Assembly: GCA_019635435.1 (NCBI GenBank)
Contig: JAHBZM010000001.1
Coordinates: 3,410,001-3,474,000, forward strand
Source of the DNA: Ramlibacter sp.
GTDB lineage: Bacteria > Pseudomonadota > Gammaproteobacteria > Burkholderiales > Burkholderiaceae_C
Length of the DNA: 64,000 nucleotides
Direction: 5' to 3'
Shown: positions 8,398 to 16,093 of the stretch, piece after piece
Layout: every line of letters starts with the position of its first letter
Numbering within the stretch: the stretch's first letter is position 1
Made by a program: the position numbers and the translations under genes
The notes under the pieces: model-generated
The model's database searches: none
What the model was told of the DNA's origin: nothing
The model's input: the letters and a program-made list of their open reading frames with translations, nothing else

Positions 8398-9432
8398 ATG
8401 CAATCACGCCCTCCGGTTCCCGTCCTCCCCGGCGCGCCCGCGCCGAGCACGCACACGGGTCTGCCGGGCAGCCTGGTTGACCTCAAGACCGAGGGCATTG
8501 CCGCGGCCGAGCGGCCCGACTTCTGGCATGAGGTTCATCTGGGCCGCATGACGCTGTCAGGCATGGCTTCCAGCGACGAACGCCCGTTTGAAGGCCAGGT
8601 GCGCCGCGTGCTGGGCACGGAGTCGCACCTGATGACACACGCCTCCGATGCCCTCGCGGCCGAGCGCAGCGCCGCCCAATGCCGGCGCGACGGCGTGGAC
8701 TACGTGAGCATCAACCTCATGCTGGACTGCGCCGGCGGGCTGATCGACCATGAGGGAGAGCACAAGGTTGGCTCAGGCTCGGTCTATTTCATCGATTCGG
8801 CCCAACCGGTCACCTTCCGGTTGCCCCGGCATCACAGCGTGTCGATCTTCATCCCGCGGCACAAGGTGCAGGAGGCCTTTGGCACCGACCTCAAGCTGTT
8901 GCCACGGGCGCTGGAGGCGCGCAACGGGATCGGTGCGGTCCTGCAGTCGCACATGCGCATGATCGCCACCCAGGCCGAATTCATGACGCCCGAGCAACGC
9001 GTGGTGGTGATCTCGGCCTGTGTCGACATGGCGCTGGCGGCGGTGCAGACGGCGCGCGAGGGCGCGGCCGACGCCGACCGGTTCGCCAACGGCTTTTATG
9101 ACGGCGCGCGGCGCCTGATCGAGCGTGACTGCGGCGACCCGCAACTTGATCCGGCCAGGGTGGCGGCTGCCCTGGGCTGTTCACGCGCCACGCTGTACCG
9201 GCTGTTCGCGCGGCACGGCCAGAGCGTGGCTGCGCTGATCTGGCGCGCGCGGCTGGAACGGGCCCGCCACATGATCCATGCCGCCCCGTTTGCCCACCTG
9301 ACGCTCGCGGACATCGCGTTCCACAGCGGGTTTCTGGAACAGGCCAGCTTCAGCCGCATGTTCAAGCGCCACTATGGCCTCACGCCCGGCGAGGCACGCG
9401 CGGGCCGGGCGCCCGTCAAACCCGCCGGCTGA
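8398..9432 (+). CDS. AraC-family transcriptional regulator
   Basis: A 344-residue regulator with an N-terminal ligand-binding half of the AraC-binding-like type (DFWHEVHLGRMTLSG through VTFRLPRHHSVSIFIP). Its C-terminal double helix-turn-helix has VAAALGCSRATLYRLFARHG and LADIAFHSGFLEQASFSRMF, ending with the usual FKRHYGLTPGE. An upstream TTG at 8341 lies in the same frame, but the bases there (GCGCGACAAT) look like a -10 box, so ATG 8398 (MQSRPPVP) is chosen. The 3' end overlaps the convergent 111-aa gene by 17 bases. Its target is unknown; the adjacent two-gene unit is the nearest candidate. Confidence 0.88.
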   Translation: MQSRPPVPVLPGAPAPSTHTGLPGSLVDLKTEGIAAAERPDFWHEVHLGRMTLSGMASSDERPFEGQVRRVLGTESHLMTHASDALAAERSAAQCRRDGVDYVSINLMLDCAGGLIDHEGEHKVGSGSVYFIDSAQPVTFRLPRHHSVSIFIPRHKVQEAFGTDLKLLPRALEARNGIGAVLQSHMRMIATQAEFMTPEQRVVVISACVDMALAAVQTAREGAADADRFANGFYDGARRLIERDCGDPQLDPARVAAALGCSRATLYRLFARHGQSVAALIWRARLERARHMIHAAPFAHLTLADIAFHSGFLEQASFSRMFKRHYGLTPGEARAGRAPVKPAG

Positions 9433-9751
9433 CCTCGCCTGGCGCCGCCATCTGCGCGGCGGCCCGGCTGAAGATCGCGTCATAGCCGTCACGGCGTTCG
9501 CGGCAGCCCGCCAGTTCGTTGGCGTAGCCCAGGCGGGCCAGCCGCTGGCCCAGGCGCAGCACCTGCGTGCGGGTCTTGAACAGCGTGTGGCGGTACACCA
9601 GGCCCGTGGCATCGTTGCGCACGCCCACCAGCTGCTGCACGCCCGTGGCCCGGGCCGACGTGCCGCTGGCCTGGTCGGCCACCACCATGGCCTGCACGAT
9701 TTCCGGGTCCTCAGGCGGCACCACGGCGCCCGCGGCGATGGATGTGTTCAT
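9416..9751 (-). CDS. Small protein of unknown function, partner of the 604-aa protein
   Basis: A 111-residue protein that I cannot assign. ATG 9751 (MNTSIAAGAVVPPEDPEIVQ) follows AAGGAG. It has no signal peptide or membrane helix. The C-terminal half is basic and probably helical (FKTRTQVLRLGQRLARLGYA, then ELAGCRERRDGYDAIFSRAA). It begins 25 bases after the stop of the 604-residue gene on the same strand, so the two are very likely co-transcribed and may act together. It overlaps the tail of the convergent AraC gene. Confidence 0.7.
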   Translation of the reverse strand: MNTSIAAGAVVPPEDPEIVQAMVVADQASGTSARATGVQQLVGVRNDATGLVYRHTLFKTRTQVLRLGQRLARLGYANELAGCRERRDGYDAIFSRAAAQMAAPGEVSRRV

Positions 9752-9776
9752 GGCGGGGAGCTCCTTTTCGTTTCTG

Positions 9777-11591
9777 TCAGGCGGCAAAGAACGCCACGGC
9801 CTTGTCGGCCTTGGTCTCTGCCTTGAAGTGGTCGCGCAGCGAGTGGTTGAGCAGGCCCTGCAGGAACCGGCGCTCGCGGTTCTGCGCGGAGCTGGGCTCG
9901 TACGAGGTGCCGTCATCGGAGGGGCGGACCTTGATCTCAAAGCCCGAACCCGCAAGGTAGTTGCGGCTGAATTCCTTGAGCCGGCGGAAATACTCGTTGC
10001 CCGCATCGTAGACCTTCTGCGTGGTGAGGGGCCGGTTCAGGTCGTCGAACATCTTGAGCAGCACCATCAGGCTGCCGCAGATGCCGCTGTTGAGCACCAG
10101 CATCGGGATCAGCGGCGAGGCATCGCAGCCCTTCTGGAAGAACCGCGTGAAGTCCTCCAGGTCGTGGATCAGCCCGCCCTTGCTGCGGTCCAGGTCCGGC
10201 TCGTAGCGCACGTACTGCTCGCTGATGCGCTGGGCCCGGCCCATCGAGTCGGTGTAGTTGCGCACGCCGGTGGTCTCGACCCGGGTCGCCCTGGCGCGAA
10301 CCTCGAGGAAGCGCTTGCGCGCCTCCTCAAGAAACTTGTTGATCTGGAACTGCTCGATCAGGCGCCAGGCGAACTTCACCAGCCACTCAATGCCCGTGAC
10401 CAGCGCCGACACCAGCGAGCTCGCGCCAGGCAGGAACACCGTCAGCGCGGTATTGGCCACGCCCTTGAGGATGGTCCACAGTCCCGCAAAGACGCCCTGG
10501 GTCAACTGCGACTCGATGCTGTTGGCCAGCAGTTCCGGGTGGCCGGGATTGATGACGATCTGGCGGCGCAGCAGCCACACGCCGATCCGCTCCTTCGCGG
10601 CGCGGATGGTCTTGACCAGCCCCCCCGCCAGGTCCAGCACACCGCCCACCAGCGGCGCCGCGCTGACCATGCATTTGGCCACCACGAACTTCACCATGCC
10701 CTTGATCGTGGCGCCCAGCGTGGCCAGGCTCTTGGCCGAGGGGTTGGCGACCTGCTGAAGGATGTAATGCGCAAGGTCGGACACGGCGTTCTGCAGCACG
10801 ATGCGCAGGCTGTTGAGCGCGTCGATCACCGCGGCACCTGCCGTGGCCACCAGCGTGCCTCCCAGCATGAAGGGGTTGAGCATGAGGATCGGGTCTTCCT
10901 TGACGATCTCGTACATCGCCAGCGTGAGCGGAAACCCCGGCTCTGCCCGCCTGGCCACCGGCGCCACCAGATGCTGACGGGGCCGGGTGGCGGGGTCGGT
11001 TGTGCCGCCCAGCTTGTTTCCAGCGGTCTTGACGGCCAGCGCACCGGCGCTGGAAATGTGCCGGGTGTCCACGCTTTGGCCCATCACATTGACCGTGCGC
11101 GACGCCAGCTTGGCGTTGTCCAGGTGGTCGAAATGGGTCGACAGGCCCGAGCCCACCGCATTGCCCAGCGCCGCCACGCCCTCCAGGCTGATGGCCATCA
11201 TGCTCATGTCGATGCTGATATTGCCCAGCAGGTACAGCACACCGTAGCGCGAGTGCGGAATGTCGGTGTTCTGTAGTGCGGCCTGGGCCTTGCTGGGCGG
11301 CGGTGGCAGCACGCCGGGGACCTTCTGGACCTGCTGGAACACCCATTCGATCAGGCCGCCACTGACCTTGTCGCGCTCAACCCGGCTCCAGTTCCCGCCC
11401 TTGGCAGCCAGATACTCGGCCAGTGACTGGTACAGCTCCCAGGCGGCGGGGTAGCTGTTGGGCGTGACGCTCCAGTTGCGGTAGGCCGCGTCCACCTTCT
11501 GGGTGTCGGCGCTGCGCTTCTTGAGGGTGAGGGAGGTGCGTCTCAACCATTCGGTGTACGAAACGATGGCTTTTGGTCCTTTGGCGCCCAT
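9777..11591 (-). CDS. Large hydrophobic protein of unknown function
   Basis: A 604-residue protein with no family that I can name. ATG 11591 (MGAKGPKAIVSYTEWLRRTS) follows AGGAGAACC and is preferred over the in-frame ATG 12 codons upstream. The N-terminal ~120 residues are soluble and basic. The centre has several hydrophobic, glycine-rich stretches (YGVLYLLGNISIDMSMMAIS; MLGGTLVATAGAAVIDAL; CMVSAAPLVGGVLDLAGG; ILKGVANTALTVFLPGASSL) that could insert in membranes. The last ~150 residues are polar and charged. There is no signal peptide. The layout resembles pore-forming or membrane-remodelling proteins only in a general way. The 111-aa gene follows directly. Possible roles (defence, toxin, envelope) are speculation. 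Confidence 0.7.
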   Translation of the reverse strand: MGAKGPKAIVSYTEWLRRTSLTLKKRSADTQKVDAAYRNWSVTPNSYPAAWELYQSLAEYLAAKGGNWSRVERDKVSGGLIEWVFQQVQKVPGVLPPPPSKAQAALQNTDIPHSRYGVLYLLGNISIDMSMMAISLEGVAALGNAVGSGLSTHFDHLDNAKLASRTVNVMGQSVDTRHISSAGALAVKTAGNKLGGTTDPATRPRQHLVAPVARRAEPGFPLTLAMYEIVKEDPILMLNPFMLGGTLVATAGAAVIDALNSLRIVLQNAVSDLAHYILQQVANPSAKSLATLGATIKGMVKFVVAKCMVSAAPLVGGVLDLAGGLVKTIRAAKERIGVWLLRRQIVINPGHPELLANSIESQLTQGVFAGLWTILKGVANTALTVFLPGASSLVSALVTGIEWLVKFAWRLIEQFQINKFLEEARKRFLEVRARATRVETTGVRNYTDSMGRAQRISEQYVRYEPDLDRSKGGLIHDLEDFTRFFQKGCDASPLIPMLVLNSGICGSLMVLLKMFDDLNRPLTTQKVYDAGNEYFRRLKEFSRNYLAGSGFEIKVRPSDDGTSYEPSSAQNRERRFLQGLLNHSLRDHFKAETKADKAVAFFAA

Positions 11592-11764
11592 GAGGTTCTC
11601 CTGATGTAACGAATTGTCGTCACGCACCCCATGGCAGCGTTAGGCCTGGTGTCGCAAAGCCGGGGCCCCGCTTGACTGGCCGTCTCAAAGCCGCTGGAAA
11701 AGCCCAAAAGCCGCCCTGGCCCGCGCTGAATCGGCACAAGCCGCTATGAATTTCGCAGCAACTT

Positions 11765-12559
11765 TCAGTCCGGCAGGGCCAGGACCAGTGCCGCTTCATC
11801 AACGGCGAGCGACACCCGGCTGCGTGCCCGCAGCCCGCTGCCAGCGGGGGCGAAACCCACCAGCGCGAGGCCCGCTGGCAGCACCGCCGATATCTCATCG
11901 CCCTCGTCGCTGCGCGAAACCCGACTGGCCCGGGCCTGCAGCAGGTTCTGGCCCGGCGCGCCGGAAGCTCCAGGCGCACCCGGCGTGGCGCTGCTCACTG
12001 CCACCGCCGTGGCCTTGCACAGCGCCAGCACCCCCTGGCCCGGTCGCAGCGCCAGCAGCTGCGCGCTTTCGCGTGTGATGCGGGCCACCAGGGGCGTCCC
12101 GTCAACCAGCCGCAGGTGGACGCGGACCACGGGGCCCGGCCCCTGAACCGACGCCACCGCGCAGGGCATCTGGTTGCGCATGCTGGTGCGGATCGCCAGG
12201 TGGGGAAACGCCGCTGGCGCGCTGCCGCCCGGGCGCGCGTGCTGCAGGCGCCCCAGCACCTGGTGGCGCGCGCGTGCCATTTCGCCCGCAGCGGCCAACA
12301 ATTGCTGCCCCGCAGAGGTGAGGCGCGCGCCGCCACCGCCAGCCCCGCCCACCACGCGCTCCACCAGGGTCACGCCCGCAAGATTGGTGAGCGTGTCGAT
12401 GGCCTGCCAGGCCGCCTTGTAGCTCACCCCCGCGTCGCGCGCCGCCTGCGAAATCGAGCCGCTCGCACCCACGCCGCGCAGGATGTCGACGCGCTTGTCC
12501 GCCGAAGCATGGCTGAGCGCCGAAGTGAAGGAAACCTGGGGCCGGGGAAGACGGGGCAT
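11765..12559 (-). CDS. modE: Molybdate-responsive regulator ModE
   Basis: A 264-residue protein. The N-terminal LysR-like winged helix-turn-helix (DKRVDILRGVGASGSISQAA, then RDAGVSYKAAWQAIDTL) is followed by two molybdate-binding TOBE/Mop repeats (about residues 125-195 and 200-262, starting near IRTSMRNQMPCAV and LLQARASRVSRSD). Molybdate-bound ModE dimers repress molybdate uptake genes; modABC lies about 1 kb away and has a matching palindrome at 13520-13546. The frame is open further upstream, but ATG 12559 (MPRLPRPQVS) gives the normal N-terminus. A -10-like CAGAAT (12571-12566) ends six bases before it. The gene is divergent from the protease gene. Confidence 0.93.
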   Translation of the reverse strand: MPRLPRPQVSFTSALSHASADKRVDILRGVGASGSISQAARDAGVSYKAAWQAIDTLTNLAGVTLVERVVGGAGGGGARLTSAGQQLLAAAGEMARARHQVLGRLQHARPGGSAPAAFPHLAIRTSMRNQMPCAVASVQGPGPVVRVHLRLVDGTPLVARITRESAQLLALRPGQGVLALCKATAVAVSSATPGAPGASGAPGQNLLQARASRVSRSDEGDEISAVLPAGLALVGFAPAGSGLRARSRVSLAVDEAALVLALPD

Positions 12560-12592
12560 CCCCGCATTCTGAGGGAGGCGGCCGGCACAGCG

Positions 12593-12598
12593 TAGAGT
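12593..12598 (+). promoter_or_regulatory. -10 box just upstream of the protease ATG
   Basis: TAGAGT ends seven bases before ATG 12606, so transcription should start at or within a base of the start codon. There is no Shine-Dalgarno sequence. This suggests a leaderless message. Confidence 0.5.
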
Positions 12599-12605
12599 CG
12601 GGCCC

Positions 12606-13409
12606 ATGATCGAAACCCTGCTGCTCACCACTGCCCGCGTCACCACGTTCGATGGCGATCGCCTGCTGACCGGCGCCAGCGGTTTTTTCTTCGAGCGCGA
12701 CACGCGGCTGTTCTTTGTCACCAGCCGCCATGTGTTCATCGATGCACCGAGCAAGCACCACCCCAACCGCATCGAGATCGAGCTTCACACCGACGGCACC
12801 AACCTCACCCGGGCAGCCAGCCTGTCAGTCCTGCTGTACCGCGACGGCAAGAGCATCTGGCGGCAGGGCAAGGACCCGGCCGGCGACATTGACGTGGCGG
12901 TGGTTGAACTGGAACGCGCAGCCCTGCCGCCCACGGCAGTGCTCTGGAGCTTCTCTCCGGCGCACCTGCAACGCACGCTGGACGAGGTGGAGGTCGGTGC
13001 GCCCCTGCTGATCGTGGGCTTTCCACTGGGCTTTCATGACACGTTGCACCACCTGCCCGTGGTGCGGCAGGCGGCCATTGCTTCCTCGTTCGGCATCCGG
13101 TTCCAGGGCCAGGGCTATTTTCTGACCGATGCCCGCACCCACCGCGGCACCAGTGGTGCGCCCGTGGTGATGCGCAGCGACAGCGGCGACCTGCCATGGA
13201 AGCTGCTGGGGGTTCATTCGTCACGCATGGACATGCGGACGCGTGACTTTGAGCTGGACGAGTCCCTGGGCCTGAACTGCGCCTGGTATGCCGACATCCT
13301 GCTGACCCTGACCGCGCCGCTGGCCGCTCCGGCCGTCGCGGCGCCCGCGGCTCAGGCCAGACCGGCCTCGGGCGCGGCGCCCGGTGGCGCTTCCGGCAAG
13401 GTCACCTGA
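12606..13409 (+). CDS. Trypsin-like serine protease domain protein
   Basis: A 267-residue protein with the chymotrypsin-fold catalytic triad in order: His in FVTSRHVFID (about residue 41), Asp in DIDVAVVEL (about 97-99) and Ser in HRGTSGAPVV (about 184). There is no signal peptide or membrane segment, so it is probably cytoplasmic, unlike the DegP/HtrA proteases, and it has no PDZ domain. The last ~25 residues are Ala/Pro/Gly-rich, and their DNA is antisense to what looks like a histidine-kinase remnant, so the tail may have been acquired. Substrate unknown. Confidence 0.85.
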   Translation: MIETLLLTTARVTTFDGDRLLTGASGFFFERDTRLFFVTSRHVFIDAPSKHHPNRIEIELHTDGTNLTRAASLSVLLYRDGKSIWRQGKDPAGDIDVAVVELERAALPPTAVLWSFSPAHLQRTLDEVEVGAPLLIVGFPLGFHDTLHHLPVVRQAAIASSFGIRFQGQGYFLTDARTHRGTSGAPVVMRSDSGDLPWKLLGVHSSRMDMRTRDFELDESLGLNCAWYADILLTLTAPLAAPAVAAPAAQARPASGAAPGGASGKVT

Positions 13410-13480
13410 ATCAACGTGCCCTGACCGGGCGCGGAAGTGACCCGCAGCGCCCCATGCCCGGCCTCGTGGCTTCCTGGACC
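13352..13480 (-). pseudogene. Remnant of a sensor histidine kinase C-terminus
   Basis: Read on the minus strand, 13352-13465 encodes HEAGHGALRVTSAPGQGTLI followed by QVTLPEAPPG and a stop. This matches the last strand and G-box end of a histidine-kinase ATPase domain. Just upstream, another frame reads NLVVQEA, which resembles the N-box of the same domain, so the fragment seems shortened and frameshifted. It overlaps the 3' end of the protease gene in antisense and stops before the modA promoter. No start or catalytic core remains. Confidence 0.5.
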
Positions 13481-13492
13481 ACCAGGTTCCGC

Positions 13493-13519
13493 TTGAGCAC
13501 ACATGAACTGCGCTACACT
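13493..13519 (+). promoter_or_regulatory. modA promoter (-35 TTGAGC, -10 TACACT)
   Basis: TTGAGC at 13493-13498 and TACACT at 13514-13519 are 15 bases apart. The -10 box directly abuts the ModE-type palindrome at 13520, so bound ModE would cover the transcription start. The assignment is by eye. Confidence 0.5.
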
Positions 13520-13546
13520 TTCGCTATTCATCTTGGTAATAGCGAA
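13520..13546 (+). promoter_or_regulatory. ModE-box operator of modABC
   Basis: A perfect 9+9 inverted repeat, TTCGCTATT (13520-13528) and AATAGCGAA (13538-13546), with a 9-base spacer. The CGCTAT half-site is that of known ModE operators. It ends 12 bases before the modA start codon, and modE is encoded 1 kb away. Repression by ModE-molybdate is the expected function. Confidence 0.85.
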
Positions 13547-13558
13547 AATGCCGCCGCC

Positions 13559-14311
13559 ATGACACCATTCACCCGCCTGTTGCCAGCCCTGGCCCTGCTC
13601 GCCGCGGTGACCGGCCTGCGGGCCGAAACCGTGCAGGTAGCGGTCGCCGCCAACTTCACGGCGCCCATGAATGCCATTGCAGCCAGCTTTGCGCGCGACA
13701 CCGGTCACCAGGCCCGGCTCGCGTTCGGGTCCACGGGCAAGCTCTATGCGCAGATCCGCAACGGCGCGCCCTTCGAGGTGTTTCTGGCGGCCGACCAGGA
13801 AACGCCGGCGCGGCTTGAGAAGGACGCAGCGGCGGTGGCTGGCAGCCGCTTCACCTATGCCACCGGCCAGCTCGTTCTGTGGTCGCCCCGGGCCGGTGTG
13901 GTTGACAGCCAGGGTGAAGTCCTGCGCCGCAACGAGTTCCGGCACCTGGCCATCGCCGCGCCCAAGCTCGCACCCTACGGCGCGGCAGCCGTTGAAACAC
14001 TCAACCGCCTCGGCCTGATGCAACGCGTGGCGCCCAAGCTGGTGCTGGGTGAAAGCATCGGCCAGGCGTTCAGTTTCGTCGCCAGCGGCAATGCGCAGCT
14101 GGGTTTGGTGGCACTGTCGCAGGTGTATGAAGACGGCCGCATCAAGACCGGCTCGGGCTGGGTGGTGCCTGCCCGGTGGCATGAGCCGCTGCGCCAGGAT
14201 GCCGTGCAACTGGTTCGCGGCCAGGCCAACCCCGCCGCCGCGGCGCTGATGGACTACCTGAAAACCGACAAGGCACGCGCGATCATCCGTGCCCACGGCT
14301 ATGGCGACTAG
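13559..14311 (+). CDS. modA: Molybdate ABC transporter, periplasmic binding protein
   Basis: A 250-residue periplasmic protein of the ModA family. It has a cleavable signal peptide MTPFTRLLPALALLAAVTG ending near LRA-ET, then VQVAVAANFTAPMNAIAASF, the typical start of the mature protein, and the conserved FGSTGKLYAQI anion-binding segment. The frame is open upstream to 13454, but ATG 13559 is chosen because it begins the signal peptide and lies just after the ModE operator. No clear Shine-Dalgarno sequence is seen. It is first in the modABC operon; modB starts two bases after its stop. Confidence 0.95.
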   Translation: MTPFTRLLPALALLAAVTGLRAETVQVAVAANFTAPMNAIAASFARDTGHQARLAFGSTGKLYAQIRNGAPFEVFLAADQETPARLEKDAAAVAGSRFTYATGQLVLWSPRAGVVDSQGEVLRRNEFRHLAIAAPKLAPYGAAAVETLNRLGLMQRVAPKLVLGESIGQAFSFVASGNAQLGLVALSQVYEDGRIKTGSGWVVPARWHEPLRQDAVQLVRGQANPAAAALMDYLKTDKARAIIRAHGYGD

Positions 14312-14313
14312 GC

Positions 14314-15000
14314 ATGCCTGCTGAAGCCGCCGGCGCCGCAGCCTGGTCCGCCGTCGTGCTGTCCCTGCAGCTGGCCGGGCTGACCACGCTCATCCTGCTG
14401 GCCGCCGGCACCCCACTGGCCTGGTGGCTGGCGCGCACCCGCTCAGGCGCCAAGGGCCCGGTGAGCGCGCTGGTGGCCTTGCCACTGGTGTTGCCGCCCA
14501 GCGTGCTGGGCTTTTACCTGCTGGTGAGCCTGGGGCCCGAGGGTCCGGGCGGCCAGCTCACGCAGGCGCTGGGGCTGGGGCTGTTGCCATTCACCTTTGC
14601 GGGCCTCGTGGTGGGCTCGGTGCTGTATTCGCTGCCCTTTGTGGTGCAGCCGCTGCAAAACGCCTTCGAGGCGCTGGGCGACGGGCCGCTGGAGGCCGCC
14701 GCCACCCTGCGGGCGTCGCCGCTGGACACCTTCTTCAGTGTCGTGTTGCCGCTGTCACGGCCCGGCTACCTGACGGCCACGGTCATGGGTTTCGCACACA
14801 CCGTGGGTGAATTTGGCGTGGTGCTGATGATGGGCGGCAACATCGCCGGCAGCACCCGCGTGGTGTCGGTCCAGATCTACGACCATGTGGAAGCCCTGGA
14901 GTATGCGCAGGCGCACTGGCTGGCCGGGGGCATGCTGCTGTTTTCATTCACCGTGCTGCTCGCGTTGTACATGCTGAATCCCACCGGGGGGCGCCGTTGA
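14314..15000 (+). CDS. modB: Molybdate ABC transporter, permease
   Basis: A 228-residue inner-membrane permease with about five to six helices (LSLQLAGLTTLILLAAGTPL at the N-terminus). It has the ModB/CysT-type motif EAAATLRASPLDTFFSVVLP, which contacts the ATPase, and FAHTVGEFGVVLMMGGNIAG. It forms the channel for molybdate received from ModA. It starts two bases after modA, and its stop overlaps the TTG start of modC, so translation is coupled. Confidence 0.95.
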   Translation: MPAEAAGAAAWSAVVLSLQLAGLTTLILLAAGTPLAWWLARTRSGAKGPVSALVALPLVLPPSVLGFYLLVSLGPEGPGGQLTQALGLGLLPFTFAGLVVGSVLYSLPFVVQPLQNAFEALGDGPLEAAATLRASPLDTFFSVVLPLSRPGYLTATVMGFAHTVGEFGVVLMMGGNIAGSTRVVSVQIYDHVEALEYAQAHWLAGGMLLFSFTVLLALYMLNPTGGRR

Positions 15001-16088
15001 ACCCGGCCACCGGCCGCGTGACCGCGCAGCTGCGGCTCGCGCGGCCGGGCTTTGCACTGGACCTGGCGCTGGATCTTCCGGGCCGGGGCGTGAGCGCGCT
15101 GTTCGGCCCTTCAGGCTGCGGCAAGACCACCGCGCTGCGCGCGCTTGCGGGCCTGGAACGCACATGCAGTGGCCTGCTCCAGGTCAACCAGGAGGTCTGG
15201 CAGGACGACGCGCAGGGCCTGTTCATGCCGCCGCACCAGCGCGCGCTGGGCTTTGTGTTTCAGGACACACAGCTGTTTGCGCACCTCACGGTGCGCGCCA
15301 ACGTGGAGTTCGGCATGCGCCGCGTGGCGCCGGCGCAGCGCCGGGTTGCGCTGGCGCAGGCCGTGGAGTTGCTGGGCATTGCCGCGCTGATGGACCGCCG
15401 GCCAGCCGGACTGTCGGGCGGAGAGCGCCAGCGCGTGGCCATTGCCCGCGCGCTGGCAACCAGCCCGTCCCTGCTGCTGCTGGACGAGCCGCTGGCAGCT
15501 CTGGATGCGCAGCGCAAGGCCGAGGTGTTGCCCTGGCTCGAAGGGCTGCACCGCGCGCTGGACATCCCGGTGGTTTATGTGAGCCATGCCGTCGAAGAAG
15601 TGGTCCGGCTTGCCGACCATCTGGTGCTGATGGAGGCCGGGCGCGTGGTCGCCAGCGGCCCGATGCAAGCCATGCTGGCGCGAACCGACCTGCCACTGGG
15701 CCAGGGTGACGCCGCGGGCGCCCTGATCACCGGCACCGTGGAAAGCCACGACCCGGTCTGGCAACTCACGCGCGTGGCTTTTTCGGGTGGCTGGCTCCAG
15801 TTGGCCAGCCCGCAGCCACGCCGCGCGGGCCTGCCGGTGCGGCTGCGCATTCAGGCCCGCGACGTGAGCCTGTGCCTGAGTCCGCCGGTGGACTCGAGCA
15901 TCCTGAACATCGTGCCGTCCCGCGTGGCGCACCTGCGGGACGATGGGGCGGGGCAAGTGATGGTGACGCTGGATGCCGGCGGCACGCCGCTGCTGGCCCG
16001 CATCACCGGCAAGTCAGCCGCCCAGCTGGGGCTGCAGCCCGGCCTGGCGGTGCACGCCCAGGTCAAGGGCATCGCGCTGGTCGATTGA
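14997..16088 (+). CDS. modC: Molybdate ABC transporter, ATP-binding protein
   Basis: A 363-residue ATPase. It has Walker A GPSGCGKT (residues 37-44), signature LSGGERQRVAIARAL (about 139-153) and Walker B LLLLDEPLAALD, with a C-terminal molybdate-binding TOBE/Mop region (VRLRIQARDVSLCLSPP and following). It starts with TTG at 14997, which overlaps the modB stop in TTGA; no better start exists without losing the N-terminal strand. It powers molybdate import, which would supply the CoxL-type enzyme in this window. The gene ends five bases before the convergent SenA-like gene. Confidence 0.95.
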   Translation: MNPATGRVTAQLRLARPGFALDLALDLPGRGVSALFGPSGCGKTTALRALAGLERTCSGLLQVNQEVWQDDAQGLFMPPHQRALGFVFQDTQLFAHLTVRANVEFGMRRVAPAQRRVALAQAVELLGIAALMDRRPAGLSGGERQRVAIARALATSPSLLLLDEPLAALDAQRKAEVLPWLEGLHRALDIPVVYVSHAVEEVVRLADHLVLMEAGRVVASGPMQAMLARTDLPLGQGDAAGALITGTVESHDPVWQLTRVAFSGGWLQLASPQPRRAGLPVRLRIQARDVSLCLSPPVDSSILNIVPSRVAHLRDDGAGQVMVTLDAGGTPLLARITGKSAAQLGLQPGLAVHAQVKGIALVD

Positions 16089-16093
16089 CGCGC

